Assembly (NCBI GenBank): GCA_023375785.1 | Contig: SZWC01000812.1 | Coordinates: forward strand, 32,149-96,148 | Length of the DNA: 64,000 nt | Direction of reading: 5' to 3' | From: Penium margaritaceum | Lineage: Eukaryota > Streptophyta > Zygnematophyceae > Desmidiales > Peniaceae | Shown here: positions 24,661-41,370 of the stretch, one piece after another | Layout of the letters: each line of letters opens with the position of its first letter | How positions within the stretch are numbered: position 1 is the first letter of the stretch | Program-made: the position numbers and the translations under genes | The notes under the pieces: generated by a model | Seen by the model: only the letters and a program-made list of their open reading frames with translations | The model's database searches: none | What the model was told of the DNA's origin: nothing

Positions 24661-24900
24661 ACTTACACACACTTACACGTACTTATACATACTTATATGC
24701 ACTTACATGTACTTACACGCATATACACACACTTACATACAATTACCCAAACGTACACATACTTACATGCACTTACACGCACTTACACACACTTACACGT
24801 ACTTATACATACTTATATGCACTTACATGTACTTACACGCATATACACACACTTACATACAATTACCCAAACGTACACATACTTACATGCACTTACACGC
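24661..24900 (+). repeat. 120-bp duplication in the minisatellite
   Basis: The segment with ACTTATACATACTTATATGC and the odd word ACAATTACCCAAACG recurs with a 120-bp offset. Two copies. Confidence 0.8.
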
Positions 24901-25250
24901 ACTTACACGTACATATACGCATGTACACGCACTTAGATGCACTTACATGCACTTACACGCACTGACACGAACTTACAAATGCTTACACGCACTTACATGC
25001 ACTTACACATGCTTACACGCACTTACATGTACTTGTATGCACTTACATGTACTAACATGCACGTACACGTACTTACACACACTTACACATGCTAACATGC
25101 ACTTACATGCACTTACACACACTTAGATGCACTTACATGCACTTGCACAAACTTCAACCACACTTACACGCATTTATACGTACTTACATACTCTTACACA
25201 CAATTACATGCACTTACACGTACTAACACACACTTACACGAATGTACACA

Positions 25251-25430
25251 TACTTACATGCACTTACACACACTTACACGCACTTCAAGGTACTTCCACA
25301 CACTAACACGCACTCACACACACTAACACGTACTTATACGTACTTACATGCACTTACACACACTTACACGCACTTCAAGGTACTTCCACACACTAACACG
25401 CACTCACACACACTAACACGTACTTATACG
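25251..25430 (+). repeat. 90-bp duplication in the minisatellite
   Basis: CACTTCAAGGTACTTCC recurs with a 90-bp offset from TACTTACATG at 25251 and 25341. Two copies. Confidence 0.8.
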
Positions 25431-27353
25431 TACTTACATGCACTTACACACACTTACACTTACTCCCACTTATACACACTTATACACACTTATACGCACT
25501 TACACGTGCTTTCTTGCACTTACACGTACTTACACACACTTACTTGCACTAACACGTACTTACATGCACTTACACGCACTTACACAAACTTATACGCAGT
25601 TACATGCACTTATACGTACTTACACGCACTTTCAGGCACTTATGCACACTTATACGCACTTACACACACTTATATGCACTTACACAAACTTACACACACT
25701 TACACGCACTTACACGAACTGAAATTCACTTAGACAAACTAACACGTACTTACATGAACTTACACAAACGTATACGCACTTACACGTACTTACACGTACT
25801 TACACGCACTTACATGCACGTACACGCACTTAGACGTACTTGCATGCACTCACACGTACTTACACGTGCTTACACGTATTGACACACACTTGCATGCACA
25901 TACATGTACTTACTTGCACTTACACGTACATACACGTACTTACACACACATACACGCACTTACACACACTTACATGCATATACACGCACTTACACACACC
26001 TACACAAACTTACACGCACTTACACAAACTCAAACACCCTTATACGAACGTACACGTACTTACACGCACTTACACGCACATACACGCATTTACACGCACT
26101 TACACGCACTTACACTTACTTACATGTACTTTCACACACTTACACTCCATTACACGCACTTACACGCACTTTAACACACTGACACACACCTACACGCACT
26201 TACATGCACGTAAATGCACTTACACGCACTTGTAAAAACTTACACGCACTGACACGCACTTGCACGTACTTACACGTACTTACACATACTTACACGCACT
26301 TACACATAGTTACACGCACGTAAACGCACTTACACGTACTTACATGCACAAACATGCACTAATACACACTTACACCCACAGATACGCACTTACACGCACT
26401 TACATGCACTTACATGCACTAACACGCACTGACACAAACTTACAAACACTTAGACGCACTTACACATACTTACATGCACTTGCACGAACTTACATGTATT
26501 TACACACACTAACCCGCACTTACACGCACTTACACACACTTACACACTTACACGCATTTTTCGAGAGCTAACACTAATATATAGGCACTGACAAGCACTT
26601 ACACACACTTATACGCAATTACACGCACTTATATGTACTTACACACACTTACACGCACTTACACGCACTTACACCAACTTACATGCATTTACACGCACTT
26701 ACACGCACTTTCACGCACTTATACATACTCACACATACTATCACGCACTTACACGCACTTACACGCACTTACATGCACTTACACGCACTTACACGCACTT
26801 TCACGCACTTACACATACTCACACATACTAACAAGCACTTACACGCACTTACACGTCCTTACACGCACTTCCACAAACTTACACGTACCTACACGCACTT
26901 ACACACACTTACACATTCTTGCACGCACTTGCACGCACTTACACACACTTACACGCACTTACAAGAACTAACATAAACCTACACGCAACTACACTTACTT
27001 AAACGCAAGTACACGCACTTATAGGCACTTACACGTACTTACACATTCTTTTAAGCACTTGCACGCACTTATACGTGCTTACACGCACTTACACGCACTT
27101 AAAAGCACTTGCACGCACTTACACCAACTTACACGCATGTATACTCACTTGCACGCACTTAAACGCATTTATGCATACTTACTCGCACTTACATGCACTT
27201 ACACGCACTTACACGCACTTACACACACTTACACACACTTACACACACTTATACGACTTACACAACCTTACACACACTTACATGCACTTACACGCACTTA
27301 CACGCACTTACACGCACTTACATGTATTTACACGCACATACACGCACTTACAC

Positions 27354-27716
27354 CTATGCTGACCACCTCCCCAAGTGATAGACGATCGAGGTTGACGATC
27401 AGTCTCGATCTCTTGGGGCAAGTGATCGACCATCAACAATTGTCAAGGACACACAGTGCTGTGAATAGGCTCAAACTTGGCACTCCCTTTGTCTCATCTA
27501 CAGCCTATCCATTCCCACCATTAATTCTCACTATAATCCATTTTAACACTGTCAACCCCTCATCCCTACATGTGCACCCGGGTTCCCTCGCATGTCCCTC
27601 TATAGGGTTTCCTCTTTTTTCCCCGCACCGGCTAGTCATCGACCTAGTCGTCGACCAGGTCGATGACTGCCGATCATCGATGACCTCCAGGTGATCGAGG
27701 ATCGAGATCAACATAG
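27354..27716 (+). mobile_element. 363-bp TIR element (MITE-like), copy 1
   Basis: A non-minisatellite island starting CTATGCTGA and ending TCAACATAG, giving a 9-bp terminal inverted repeat with one mismatch. It is flanked on both sides by ACTTACAC. The minisatellite phase shows these eight bases are really duplicated: the left flank stops after ACTTACAC and the right flank starts again with it. A perfect 11-bp stem (GTCATCGACCT at 27635-27645 with 27657-27667) lies near the right end. No coding capacity is credible. An 8-bp target duplication fits hAT- or P-type non-autonomous elements, but the terminal sequence does not decide the family. Confidence 0.7.
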
Positions 27717-28710
27717 ACTTACACACACTTACACGTACTAACACGTACTTACACGCACTTACACACACTTACACGCAACTACACGCACTTTCATGCACTT
27801 ACACGCACTTACACCAACTTACAGGCATTTTTACGCACTTACACGCACTTACACGCACTTACACACAATTACACACACTACACGTTACTACACGCACTTT
27901 CACACATTTTCATGCGCTTACACACACATTCTTTCACACACTTATACAAACATACAGCCACTTCCACGTACTTACACATACTTCAACGCACTTACACGTA
28001 GTTGCACGCACTTACACAAACCTACACGCACTGACACGCACTGAAACGCACTCACATGCATTTGCATGCACTTACACGCACTTACATGCACTTACACGTA
28101 CTTACATGCACTAACACGCACTTGCACGAACTTACATGCACTTACACGGACTAACACGCACTTACATGACTTACACCCACTTACACGCATGTACACGAAC
28201 ATGTATTTGCATGCACTTACACCCATTTACATGCACTTACATATACTCACACGCACTTACACACACTAGTACAAACTGACATGCACTTACACGTACTTAC
28301 AGGTACTTATACGTACGTACACGCACTTACACACACTTACACATACTTACACCTACTTACACAAACGTACACACACTGACACGTACTGACACACATTGCC
28401 ACGCACTTGCACGAAATTACACACACTTACACGTAATTACATGCACTTACATGCACTTGAACGAGCTTACATGCACTTACACGCACTAGCACACACTTAC
28501 ATGACTTACACGCACTTACACGACTTCCACGAACCTACACGCACTTACACACACTTACAGACCTACACGCACTTACACAACCAAACACAAACCTACATGC
28601 ATTTACACACACTTTCACAATAAAACACGCATTTACACACACTTACATATACGTTCACACACTAACACGTACTTACAAGTACTTACACACACTTACATAC
28701 ACTTATACAC

Positions 28711-29190
28711 ACTTACACGCACTTACATGCATGTACACACACTTACACACACTTACATGCACTTATACGCACTTATACGCACTAACACAAACTTACACAC
28801 ACTTACACGCACTTGCACGCACTTACACGCACATACACTCACTTACACGCACTTATATGCACTTACACGCACTTATACATGCTTATATGTACTTACATGC
28901 ATTTACGCACATTTACACACACTTGCACATATTTACACAAACGTACACAGACTTACACGCACTTACATGCATGTACACACACTTACACACACTTACATGC
29001 ACTTATACGCACTTATACGCACTAACACAAACTTACACACACTTACACGCACTTGCACGCACTTACACGCACATACACTCACTTACACGCACTTATATGC
29101 ACTTACACGCACTTATACATGCTTATATGTACTTACATGCATTTACGCACATTTACACACACTTGCACATATTTACACAAACGTACACAG
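28711..29190 (+). repeat. 240-bp duplication in the minisatellite
   Basis: GCATGTACACAC recurs at about 28729 and 28969, and the following 220 bases match, including TTTACGCACATTTACAC. Two copies, 24 decamers apart. Confidence 0.85.
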
Positions 29191-30330
29191 ACTTACACGC
29201 ACTTACATGCACTGATAGGCACTTACACGCACTTACACGCACTTACACGCACTTACACGCATGTACAAACACTTACACGTACTTACACGCACTTATTTGT
29301 ATTTAGATCAATGTTTACAAACTTACACGCACCTATCCGTACTTACAAGCAATTACACATACTTGCACAAAACTACACGCACTAAGACACACTTACACGT
29401 ATTTACCAACAATTACACAAACTTACACGCACTAACACGCTCTGAAATGCACTTACACGTACTTATACACACTTACACACACTTACACTTACTTACACAT
29501 TATTATATATACTTACACCCACTTACATGCACTTACACGCACTTACACGCACTTACACGCACTTACATGCACTTACACGCACTTACACAAACTTACACGT
29601 ACTCAGACGGACTTACACGCACTTATACGCACTTCCACACACCTACACATGCTTACACGTACTTCCACACACTTACACGCACTTCCACATACTTACATGC
29701 ACTTACACGCACTTACACGCACTTACACGCACTTACGTTCACTTATGCACACTTACACGTACTTACACGCACTTAGATGCCTTTACACACACTTACTTAA
29801 ACTTACAGGCATTTACACACACTAACACGTACTTGCACGCACTTATACGCACTTACATGTGCTTACATGCACTTATACGCACTTACACGCACTCACTTGC
29901 GCTTACACGTACTCATACGTACTTACACGCACTTTCACATGCTTACACGCACTTACCCACACTTACACGCACTTACAAGTACTTACATGCACTTACATAA
30001 ACTTACACGGACTTACACAAACTTACACGTACTTACACGCACTTACATGCACTTACACACACTTACACATACTTACTCATTCTTACACGTACTTCCAAGT
30101 ACTTACATGCACATACACATACTTTCATGCACTTACACGCAATTACACATACTTGAACAAACTTACACGCACTTACACACACTTACACACACTCATACAT
30201 ACTTACACACACTTACACACTCTTACATGTAATTACACGCATATACACACACATACACGCACTTACACACACTTATACGCACTTACATGCACTTTAACGC
30301 ACTTACACATACTTATACGCACTTCCACAA

Positions 30331-30550
30331 ACTTACACGTACTTCCGCGCACTTATACGCACTTACACGTACTTACACACACTAACACGCACTTACATAC
30401 ACTTAAACAAACCTACACACACTTACATGCACTTACACGCACTTACACGTACTTCCGCGCACTTATACGCACTTACACGTACTTACACACACTAACACGC
30501 ACTTACATACACTTAAACAAACCTACACACACTTACATGCACTTACATGC
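30331..30550 (+). repeat. 110-bp duplication in the minisatellite
   Basis: ACTTCCGCGCACTTATACGC recurs at 30341 and 30451. Two copies. Confidence 0.8.
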
Positions 30551-31540
30551 ACTCACATGAACTTATTCAAACTTACAGGAATCTACATGCACTTACACAC
30601 CCTTACGCGAACGTACACCGACTTACACATGCTTTCACGTACCTATACATACTTACACGTACTTACACGCACTTTCATACACTAACATGCACTTACACAC
30701 ACTTACACACACTTACACGGACTTACACGCACTTACACGCACTTACACAAACATACATGCACTTACACACACTTACACGTACTTACACAAACCTACACAT
30801 ATTTACATGCACTTACACACACTTACACGCACATACATTAACTTATACGAACCTACACACACTTACACGCACTTACACGTACTTACACGCACTTATACGT
30901 ACTTACACGCACTTACATGCACTTACACGCACTAACATGCGCTTACACATGCTTACACGCATTTATCCAAACGTACACGTACGTACATGTACTTACACGC
31001 ACATACATGCACTAACACGTACGTACACCCATTGACACGTACTTACTCACACATACACGCACTTATACGCATGTACATGCACTTAAACATACTTACACGT
31101 CCTTAAACGCACTTACACACACTTACACGCACTTACACAAATTTACAAACACTTACACACACTTACACACACTTACAGGTACTTTTGACATACTTACACG
31201 CACTTGCACACACTTATGTGTACTTACGCACATTTACACGCACTTCCACAAACAAACACGAAACTACATGCACTTACACGCACTTACACGTACTTACACG
31301 TACTTACACACAATTACACGCACTTATATGCACTGACACGAACTTACAAACACTTACACCCACTTACACGCACTTACACATACTTACACTAACTTACACG
31401 CACCTACACTCACTTACACGCACTTACACACACCTACACCCACGTACACGTACTTACTTGAACTTACACACTCTTACACGCACCTAAACACACGTACACG
31501 CACTCCCACGTACTTACACGCACTCACACGCACTTACACA

Positions 31541-31860
31541 TACTTACACACACTTACACCAACTTACACATACTTACACGCACTTACACGCACTTACATA
31601 CACTTGCACGCACTTACTTGCACTTACACGCACTTACACATACTTACACGCACTTACACACAATGACACAAACTTACAAACACTTACACGCACTTACACA
31701 TACTTACACACACTTACACCAACTTACACATACTTACACGCACTTACACGCACTTACATACACTTGCACGCACTTACTTGCACTTACACGCACTTACACA
31801 TACTTACACGCACTTACACACAATGACACAAACTTACAAACACTTACACGCACTTACACA
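31541..31860 (+). repeat. 160-bp duplication in the minisatellite
   Basis: CACTTACACCAACTTACACA recurs at 31551 and 31711, and CACTTACTTG at 31611 and 31771. Two copies, 16 decamers apart. Confidence 0.8.
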
Positions 31861-32575
31861 TACTTACACGCACTTACACTCACGTACATACACTAGAGCT
31901 TACATGCACTTACACGAACTAAAACGCACTTACACGCACTTACACACACTTATACACACGTACACGCACTTACAAAAACTAACACGAACCTACACGCACT
32001 GACACATACTTACACGCACTTATACGCAATTACACGCACTTACACACACTTACACGCACTTACACGCACTTACACCAACTGACTCGCATTTACACGCACT
32101 TACACGCACTTACACGCACTTACACACACTTACACGCACTTACACATACTTTCACGCACTTACACGCACTTGCACGTACTTACACGCACTTACACGAACT
32201 TACACACACCTACACGCACTAACACGCACATACACACACTTGCACATACTTGCAGGCAGTTACACACACTTACACGCACTTTCACGAACTAACACAAACC
32301 TACAAGCACCTACATGCACTTACACACAATTACATGCATCTACACGCACTTACACACACATACACATACGTTCACACACTTATACGCGCTTACACATACT
32401 TACACATACCTATACGTACTTACATGCACTTGCACATAATTACACGCACCTACACGCACTTATACGCACTTACACAAACTTACACGCACGTACATTCACT
32501 TACATGCACTTACACATAATTACACATACTTACACGCACTTACACGCACTTACACGCACATAAAGGCACTTACAC

Positions 32576-32937
32576 CTATGCTGACAACCTTACTAAGTGA
32601 TCGAAGATCGAGGTCGACGACCGATCTCTATCTCTTGGGGAAAGTGATCGACGATCAACAATTGACAAGGCCACACAGTGCTCATAATGGGCTTAAACTC
32701 AGCACTGCCCTTCTCTCGTCCAAGTCCTGTCCATTCCCACCATTCATTATCACTTTAATCCATCTTAACGTTGTCAACCCCTCGTCCACACATGTGGACC
32801 CGGGTTCTATCGCACGTCCCAGTACATGCTTTCCCCTTTTTTTCCCTCAGCGGCTAGATGTCAACCTAGTCGTCAAATAGGTCGACAACTCCCTATCGTC
32901 AATCACCTCCAAGTGATCAACGATCGAGATCAGCATG
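32576..32937 (+). mobile_element. 363-bp TIR element (MITE-like), copy 2
   Basis: This is homologous over its whole length to the island at 27354, with the same CTATGCTGA start and an ATCAGCATGG end. It is flanked by ACTTACAC on the left and AGTTACAC on the right, again consistent with an 8-bp duplication of the array. The left flank shares an irregular unit order with copies 1 and 3 (GCACATA, then GCACTTACACCTATG). Shared ancestry with its flanks is therefore likelier than three independent insertions. Confidence 0.7.
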
Positions 32938-33501
32938 GAGTTACACGTACTTACATGTACTAACACGCACTTACACGCACGTACACGCACTTACACGCAC
33001 TTACACGTACTGACACGCACTGACACGTACTTGCACACACTTACACACACTTACATGCACTTACACACACTTACACACACATGCACAAACTTACATGCAC
33101 TTACACATGCCAACACGCACTTATATGACTTACCCANTCAACCCCTCATCCACACATGTGGACCCGGGTTCTATCGCACGTCCCAGTACATGTTTTCCCC
33201 TTTTTTTTCCCTCAGCGGCTAGATGTCAACCTAGTCGTCAAATAGGTCGACAACTCCCTATCGTCAATCACCTCCAAGTGATCAACGATCGAGATCAGCA
33301 TGGAGTTACACGTACTTACATGTACTAACACGCACTTACACGCACGTACACGCACTTACACGCACTTACACGTACTGACACGCACTGACACGTACTTGCA
33401 CACACTTACACACACTTACATGCACTTACATACACTTACACACACATGCACAAACTTACATGCACTTACACATGCCAACACGCACTTATATGACTTACCC
33501 A
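32774..33501. other. Single-N join (33137) with a 364-bp near-identical duplication, including a partial TIR element
   Basis: The right half of the copy 2 element plus 200 bp of minisatellite (about 32774-33136) is repeated after the N (33138-33501) with only a few differences. The duplicated island at 33138-33302 is therefore probably an unmerged contig overlap, or an allele, and not a fourth insertion. Confidence 0.75.
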
Positions 33502-35675
33502 CACTTACACACACTTACATGAACCTACACGCACTTAGACGTACTTCCACACTTTTATACGCACTTACACAAATCTACACGCATGTACACACACTTGCAC
33601 GCAATTACACGCACTTACACGCACTTACACGCACTTACCCATACTTTCACACACTTACACGCATTTACAAGTACTTACGCGTACTTACATGCACTTACAC
33701 AAGCTTACACGTACTTACACACACTTACATGCACTTACACACACTTACACCTACTTACACACGCTTACACGTACTTCCACGTACTTACATGCACTTACAC
33801 ATACTTTCATGCACTTCCATGCACTTACACGCACTTACACGCACCTACACGCACTTACATGCACTTACACAAACTTACAAACACTTACACGTACTTACAC
33901 GTACTTACACGTGCTTGCACGCACTTACACGCACTTGTATGAACTTACACATACTAACACACACTTACATGTACTTACACACTTACACATGCTTACACTC
34001 ACTTACACGCACTTACAACTACTTCCACGTACTTACACACACTTACACGCACTTACATGCACTTATCCAAACTTAAACCACACTTACACGCACTTACATG
34101 TACTTGCCTACTCTTACACACACTTACATGCACTTACACGCAATAACACACACTTACAAAAATGTACACATACTTACACACACTTACACACACTTACACG
34201 CACTTTCACGTACTTACACACACTTACACGCACTTACACGCACTTGTACACACTTATACGTACTTACATGTGCTTACTTGCACTTACACGTACTTACACA
34301 TTAATTGCACTAGCACATACTTACACATACTTACACGCACTTACACGCACTTATACAAACTCACACGCACTTACATGCACTTGTACGCTCTTATACGCAC
34401 GTCTATGCACCTACACGCACTTACATGCACTTACACGCACTTACACGCACTTACACACACTTACACGCACTGACACATACTTACACGCACTTACAGGAAC
34501 TCACATTCACTTAGACAAACAAACACGTACTTACATGAACTTACACAAACTTACACGCACTTACACGCACTTACACGCACTTACACGCACTTGCACACAC
34601 TTACACACACTTACACGTGCTTACACGTGTTTATACACACTTACATGTACTTACACTTACTTACTTGCACTTACACGTACTTACACATACTTACACACTT
34701 TTACACGCACTTACATACACTCACACACATTTACATGCATATACACGCACTTACACCCACATACACGAACTTACACACACTTACACAAACTTACACACAC
34801 TTACACAAAGGTACGTGTACTTACACGCACTTACACGCACGTTGGGGCACTTACATACACTTACACGCACTTACAGTTACTTACATGTACTTATACGCAC
34901 TTACACTCCATTAGACGCACTTACACGCACTTAAACACACTGACACCACTTACATGCACTTACACGCACTGAAATACACTTACAAGCACTTACGCAAACT
35001 TACCCACACTTACACGCACTTGCACGTACTTACACGTACTTACACGTACTTACACACACGTACACGCACTTACACACACTTACACGCACTTAAACGCACT
35101 TAGACATACTTACATGCACATAAACGCACTAACACTTACATCCACTGATACGCTCTTACACGCACTTATATGCACTTATACGCACTTACACGCACTTACA
35201 CACATTTACATGCACTTGCATGCACTTATACGCTCTTACACGCACTTACATGCACTGACACGAACTCACAAATACTTACACGCACTAACAGGCACTTACA
35301 CACACTTGCATGACCTCACATGCACTTACACACACTAATGCGCAGTTGCACGCACTTAAACACACTTACACATTCTTACACGTGCTTACGGGAACTAACA
35401 TAAATCTACACGCACTTAGACACACTTATACGTACTTACACATACTTACACACAATGACACACACTTACACGTACTTACACATACTAACATGCACTTACA
35501 CGCACTTACACCAACTTAGATACCTTTCCGCACACTTACATGTACTTACACGCACTTACACGCACTTACACATACTATCACGCACTTACACACACTTACA
35601 CGTACCTACACGCACTTAAACAAACTTACACGCACCTACACGCACTTATACGTATTTACAAGTACTTCCACGCAC

Positions 35676-38050
35676 TTGCACACACTTACACACACTTACA
35701 TGCACTTACACGCACTAACACACCCTTATACACTTACACGCACTTACACAAACAAACATGAACATACACACATTTACACACATTTGCACGCAATTGCACG
35801 CACTTACACGCACTTACACGTACTTACACGCACTTACACGCACTTACACATACTATCACGCACTTACACACACTTACACGCACCTACACGCACTTATACG
35901 TATTTACAAGTACTGCCACGCACTTGCACACACTTACACACACTTACATGCACTTACACGCACTAACACACCCTTATACACTTACACGCACTTACACAAA
36001 CAAACATGAACATACACACATTTACACACATTTGCACGCAATTGCACGCACTTACACGCACTTACACGTACTTACACGCACTTACACGCACTTACACATA
36101 CTATCACGCACTTACACACACTTACACGCACCTACACGCACTTATACGTATTTACAAGTACTGCCACGCACTTGCACACACTTACACACACTTACATGCA
36201 CTTACACGCACTAACACACCCTTATACACTTACACGCACTTACACAAACAAACATGAACATACACACATTTACACACATTTGCACGCAATTGCACGCACT
36301 TACACGCACTTACACGTACTTACACGCACTTACACGCACTTACACATACTATCACGCACTTACACACACTTACACGCACCTACACGCACTTATACGTATT
36401 TACAAGTACTGCCACGCACTTGCACACACTTACACACACTTACATGCACTTACACGCACTAACACACCCTTATACACTTACACGCACTTACACAAACAAA
36501 CATGAACATACACACATTTACACACATTTGCACGCAATTGCACGCACTTACACGCACTTACACGTACTTACACGCACTTACACGCACTTACACATACTAT
36601 CACGCACTTACACACACTTACACGCACCTACACGCACTTATACGTATTTACAAGTACTGCCACGCACTTGCACACACTTACACACACTTACATGCACTTA
36701 CACGCACTAACACACCCTTATACACTTACACGCACTTACACAAACAAACATGAACATACACACATTTACACACATTTGCACGCAATTGCACGCACTTACA
36801 CGCACTTACACGTACTTACACGCACTTACACGCACTTACACATACTATCACGCACTTACACACACTTACACGCACCTACACGCACTTATACGTATTTACA
36901 AGTACTGCCACGCACTTGCACACACTTACACACACTTACATGCACTTACACGCACTAACACACCCTTATACACTTACACGCACTTACACAAACAAACATG
37001 AACATACACACATTTACACACATTTGCACGCAATTGCACGCACTTACACGCACTTACACGTACTTACACGCACTTACACGCACTTACACATACTATCACG
37101 CACTTACACACACTTACACGCACCTACACGCACTTATACGTATTTACAAGTACTGCCACGCACTTGCACACACTTACACACACTTACATGCACTTACACG
37201 CACTAACACACCCTTATACACTTACACGCACTTACACAAACAAACATGAACATACACACATTTACACACATTTGCACGCAATTGCACGCACTTACACGCA
37301 CTTACACGTACTTACACGCACTTACACGCACTTACACATACTATCACGCACTTACACACACTTACACGCACCTACACGCACTTATACGTATTTACAAGTA
37401 CTGCCACGCACTTGCACACACTTACACACACTTACATGCACTTACACGCACTAACACACCCTTATACACTTACACGCACTTACACAAACAAACATGAACA
37501 TACACACATTTACACACATTTGCACGCAATTGCACGCACTTACACGCACTTACACGTACTTACACGCACTTACACGCACTTACACATACTATCACGCACT
37601 TACACACACTTACACGCACCTACACGCACTTATACGTATTTACAAGTACTGCCACGCACTTGCACACACTTACACACACTTACATGCACTTACACGCACT
37701 AACACACCCTTATACACTTACACGCACTTACACAAACAAACATGAACATACACACATTTACACACATTTGCACGCAATTGCACGCACTTACACGCACTTA
37801 CACGTACTTACACGCACTTACACGCACTTACACATACTATCACGCACTTACACACACTTACACGCACCTACACGCACTTATACGTATTTACAAGTACTGC
37901 CACGCACTTGCACACACTTACACACACTTACATGCACTTACACGCACTAACACACCCTTATACACTTACACGCACTTACACAAACAAACATGAACATACA
38001 CACATTTACACACATTTGCACGCAATTGCACGCACTTACACGCACTTACA
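35676..38050 (+). repeat. 248-bp tandem amplification, about 9.6 copies
   Basis: A 248-bp segment repeats with copies starting at 35676, 35924, 36172 and so on to 37908. The copies look identical by eye. It contains the odd words ACACCCTTATACACTTACAC and ACAAACAAACATGAACATAC. An isolated copy of part of it occurs near 38575-38680, and a diverged relative near 22740-22830. The period is 248, not a multiple of ten, because the unit contains irregular decamers. Confidence 0.93.
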
Positions 38051-39350
38051 CGTACTTACACGCACTCACACAAACCCACACGTACTGACACACACTGACA
38101 CACTCTTACATGTACTTGCACACTCTTACACGCACTTACACGTACTTACACACACTTACATGCACTAATACGCACTGGCACAAGTTTACATGCATTTACA
38201 CACACTAAAACGCACTTACATAACTTACACGCACTTACACACACTTACACGAACCTACATGCACTTACATGCACTTATACACACTTACACGCACTTACAC
38301 GCACTTACATACACTTAGACCCATTTACACGCTCTTACATACACATACACGCACTTACACACACTAATACAAACTTACACGCACTTACACGCACTTACAC
38401 GCACTTACAAGTACTTATACACACGTACATGCACGTACACGTAGTTACACGCACTTACATGAACGTACACGCACAGAGACATAATGACACCCACTGACAC
38501 GCACTTGCACGCACTTACACACACTTATATGCACTTACACGCACGTACACACACTTGCACAAACTTACATGCACTTACACGCACTAACACACCCTTATAC
38601 ACTTACACGCACTTACACAAACAAACATGAACATACACACATTTACACACATTTGCACGCAATTGCACGCACTTACACGCACTTACATGTACTTACATAT
38701 ACGTTCACACACTAACACATACTTAAAAGTACTTACACGCACTTATGTACACTTACATGCACTTACACGCACTTACACACACTTACACGTACGTACACGC
38801 ACTTACACGCACTTACATGCACTTAAATGCACTTACACGCACTAACACAAACTTAACCGCACTTACATGCACTTACATACACTAACTCGCACTGACACAA
38901 ACTTATAAACACTTACACACACGTATACGCACTTATACACTTATACACGCACTAGCATGCACTTACATGCACTAACACGCACTTACACGCACTTACACGC
39001 ACTTACATATGCTTACACACACTTACACGCACGTACACACACTTACATCCACTTACACAAACTTAAACAGTACTTACACCTACTTACACGCACTTACAAA
39101 TACTAACACACACTTACACAAACTTTCACGTACTAACATACACTTACACCCACTTACACACACTTACACGCACTTACATACACTTACACACACTTACACG
39201 TCCTTACACGCACTTACACGCACTTACACGCACTTACATGCACTTACACGTGCTTACATGTACTTACACGCACTGACACCCACTTACACACACTTACACG
39301 CACTTACACGCACTTACATGTACTTACATGCACTTACACGTACTTACACG

Positions 39351-39351
39351 N
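39351..39351. other. Single-N join
   Basis: One N sits between TACACG and TTTCACAC in the minisatellite. No long duplicated overlap is obvious here, unlike the other single-N joins. Confidence 0.5.
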
Positions 39352-40067
39352 TTTCACACACTTATACACACTTACACGCACTTACATGCACTTACACACA
39401 CTTACATGCCCTTACACATACTAAGACGCAATTACACAAACTTGCATTCACTTAGACAAACTAACACACACTTACATGCACTTACACGTACTTACACGCA
39501 CTTACACAAACTTACACGTACTTACACGTACTTACACGTACTTACACGCACTTACACACACTTGCACGCACTTCCACGCACTTACACGTGCTTAGACGTA
39601 TTCAAACACACTTGCATTCTCTTACACGCACTTTCTTGCACTTACACATACTTACATGTACTTACACACACTTACACGCACTTGCACACACTTACATGAA
39701 CTTATACACACTTACACAAACTTACACGTGCTTACACGCACTTCCATGTATGTACAGGCACTTATACACACTTACACACACTTACACTTACTTTCACTCA
39801 CTTACACGCACTTACACATAATTACACGCACTTAGACACACGTAAACGCACTGACATGCACTTACACGCACTTACACGCACTTAAACACGCTTAAACGCA
39901 TGTACACAAACTTACACACACTTACACTCACATGCAGGTACTTACACGCACTTACACGCACTTACAAGCACTTATACATATTTATATGCACTTACATATA
40001 TTTACACGTATATACACACACTTACACACACTTACACGAACATACACACACTTACACGCACTTACAC

Positions 40068-40141
40068 NNNNNNNNNNNNNNNNNNNNNNNNNNNNNNNNN
40101 NNNNNNNNNNNNNNNNNNNNNNNNNNNNNNNNNNNNNNNNN
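40068..40141. other. 74-base N gap in the minisatellite
   Basis: Seventy-four N bases with minisatellite on both sides. Array length here is uncertain. Confidence 0.95.
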
Positions 40142-41370
40142 CACTTACACGCACTTAGACGTACTTGTACTCATGTACACGCACTTAGACGCACTTACAT
40201 GCACTTACACGCAGTCACATGAACTTACAAATACTTACACGCACTTACACGTACTTACACATGCTTACACGCACTTACACACACTTATATGCACTTACAC
40301 GTACTAACACGCACGTACATGTACTTACACACACTTACAAATACTTACACACACTTATATGCGCTCACAATCACTTCCACTCACTTACACGCACATATAT
40401 GCACATACACGCACTTACACAAACTTAGATGCACTTACATACACTTACACAAACTAAAACTACACTTACACGCATTCATATGTACTTACATACTCTTACA
40501 CACACTTACATGCACTTACACGTACTAACACACACTTACACGAATGTACACATACTTTTACGCACTTACACACACTTACACACACTTAAAGGTACTTACA
40601 CACACTAACACGCAGTCACATGCATTTACACGTAATTATACGTACTTATACGCACTTACATGCACTTATACACACTTACACTTACACACACGTATACGCA
40701 CTTACATGTGCTTACTTGCACTTACACGTACTTACACGCATTTACTTGCACTAACACGTACTTACAAGTACTTACACACACTTACATGCACTTACACAAA
40801 CGTTTATACACTTACACGCACTTATACGTACTTACACAAACTTTCACGCACTTACACACACTTATGCGCACTTACACGCACTTATACGCACTTACACAAA
40901 CTTACACGCACCGAGCACTGACACGAATTGACATTCACTTAGACAAACTAAACGTACTTACATGAACTTACACAAAGTTACACGCACTTATACGTACTTA
41001 CACGTACTTACGCGCACTTACACGCACTTACACGCACTTACACGTACTTGCATGCACTTACACGTACTTACACGTGCTTACACGCATTTACACACACTTC
41101 CATGCACTTACACGTACTTACACACACTTACACGTACTTACACGTACTTACACACACTTACACACACTTACACGTACGTACACGCACTTACATGCATATA
41201 CATTTACGTACACACACTTACACGCACTTACACGTACTTACACAAACTTACACACACTTACACTTACTTACATGTACTTACACACACTTACACTCCATTA
41301 CACGTACTTATATGCACCTAAACACACTAACACACACTTACACGCACTTACACGCACTTACACACACTTA

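Noticed and set aside
33138-33302. Fourth copy of the 363-bp TIR element
   Set aside because: It is the right half only, follows a single N, and nearly repeats the sequence before it. It is probably an unmerged overlap.
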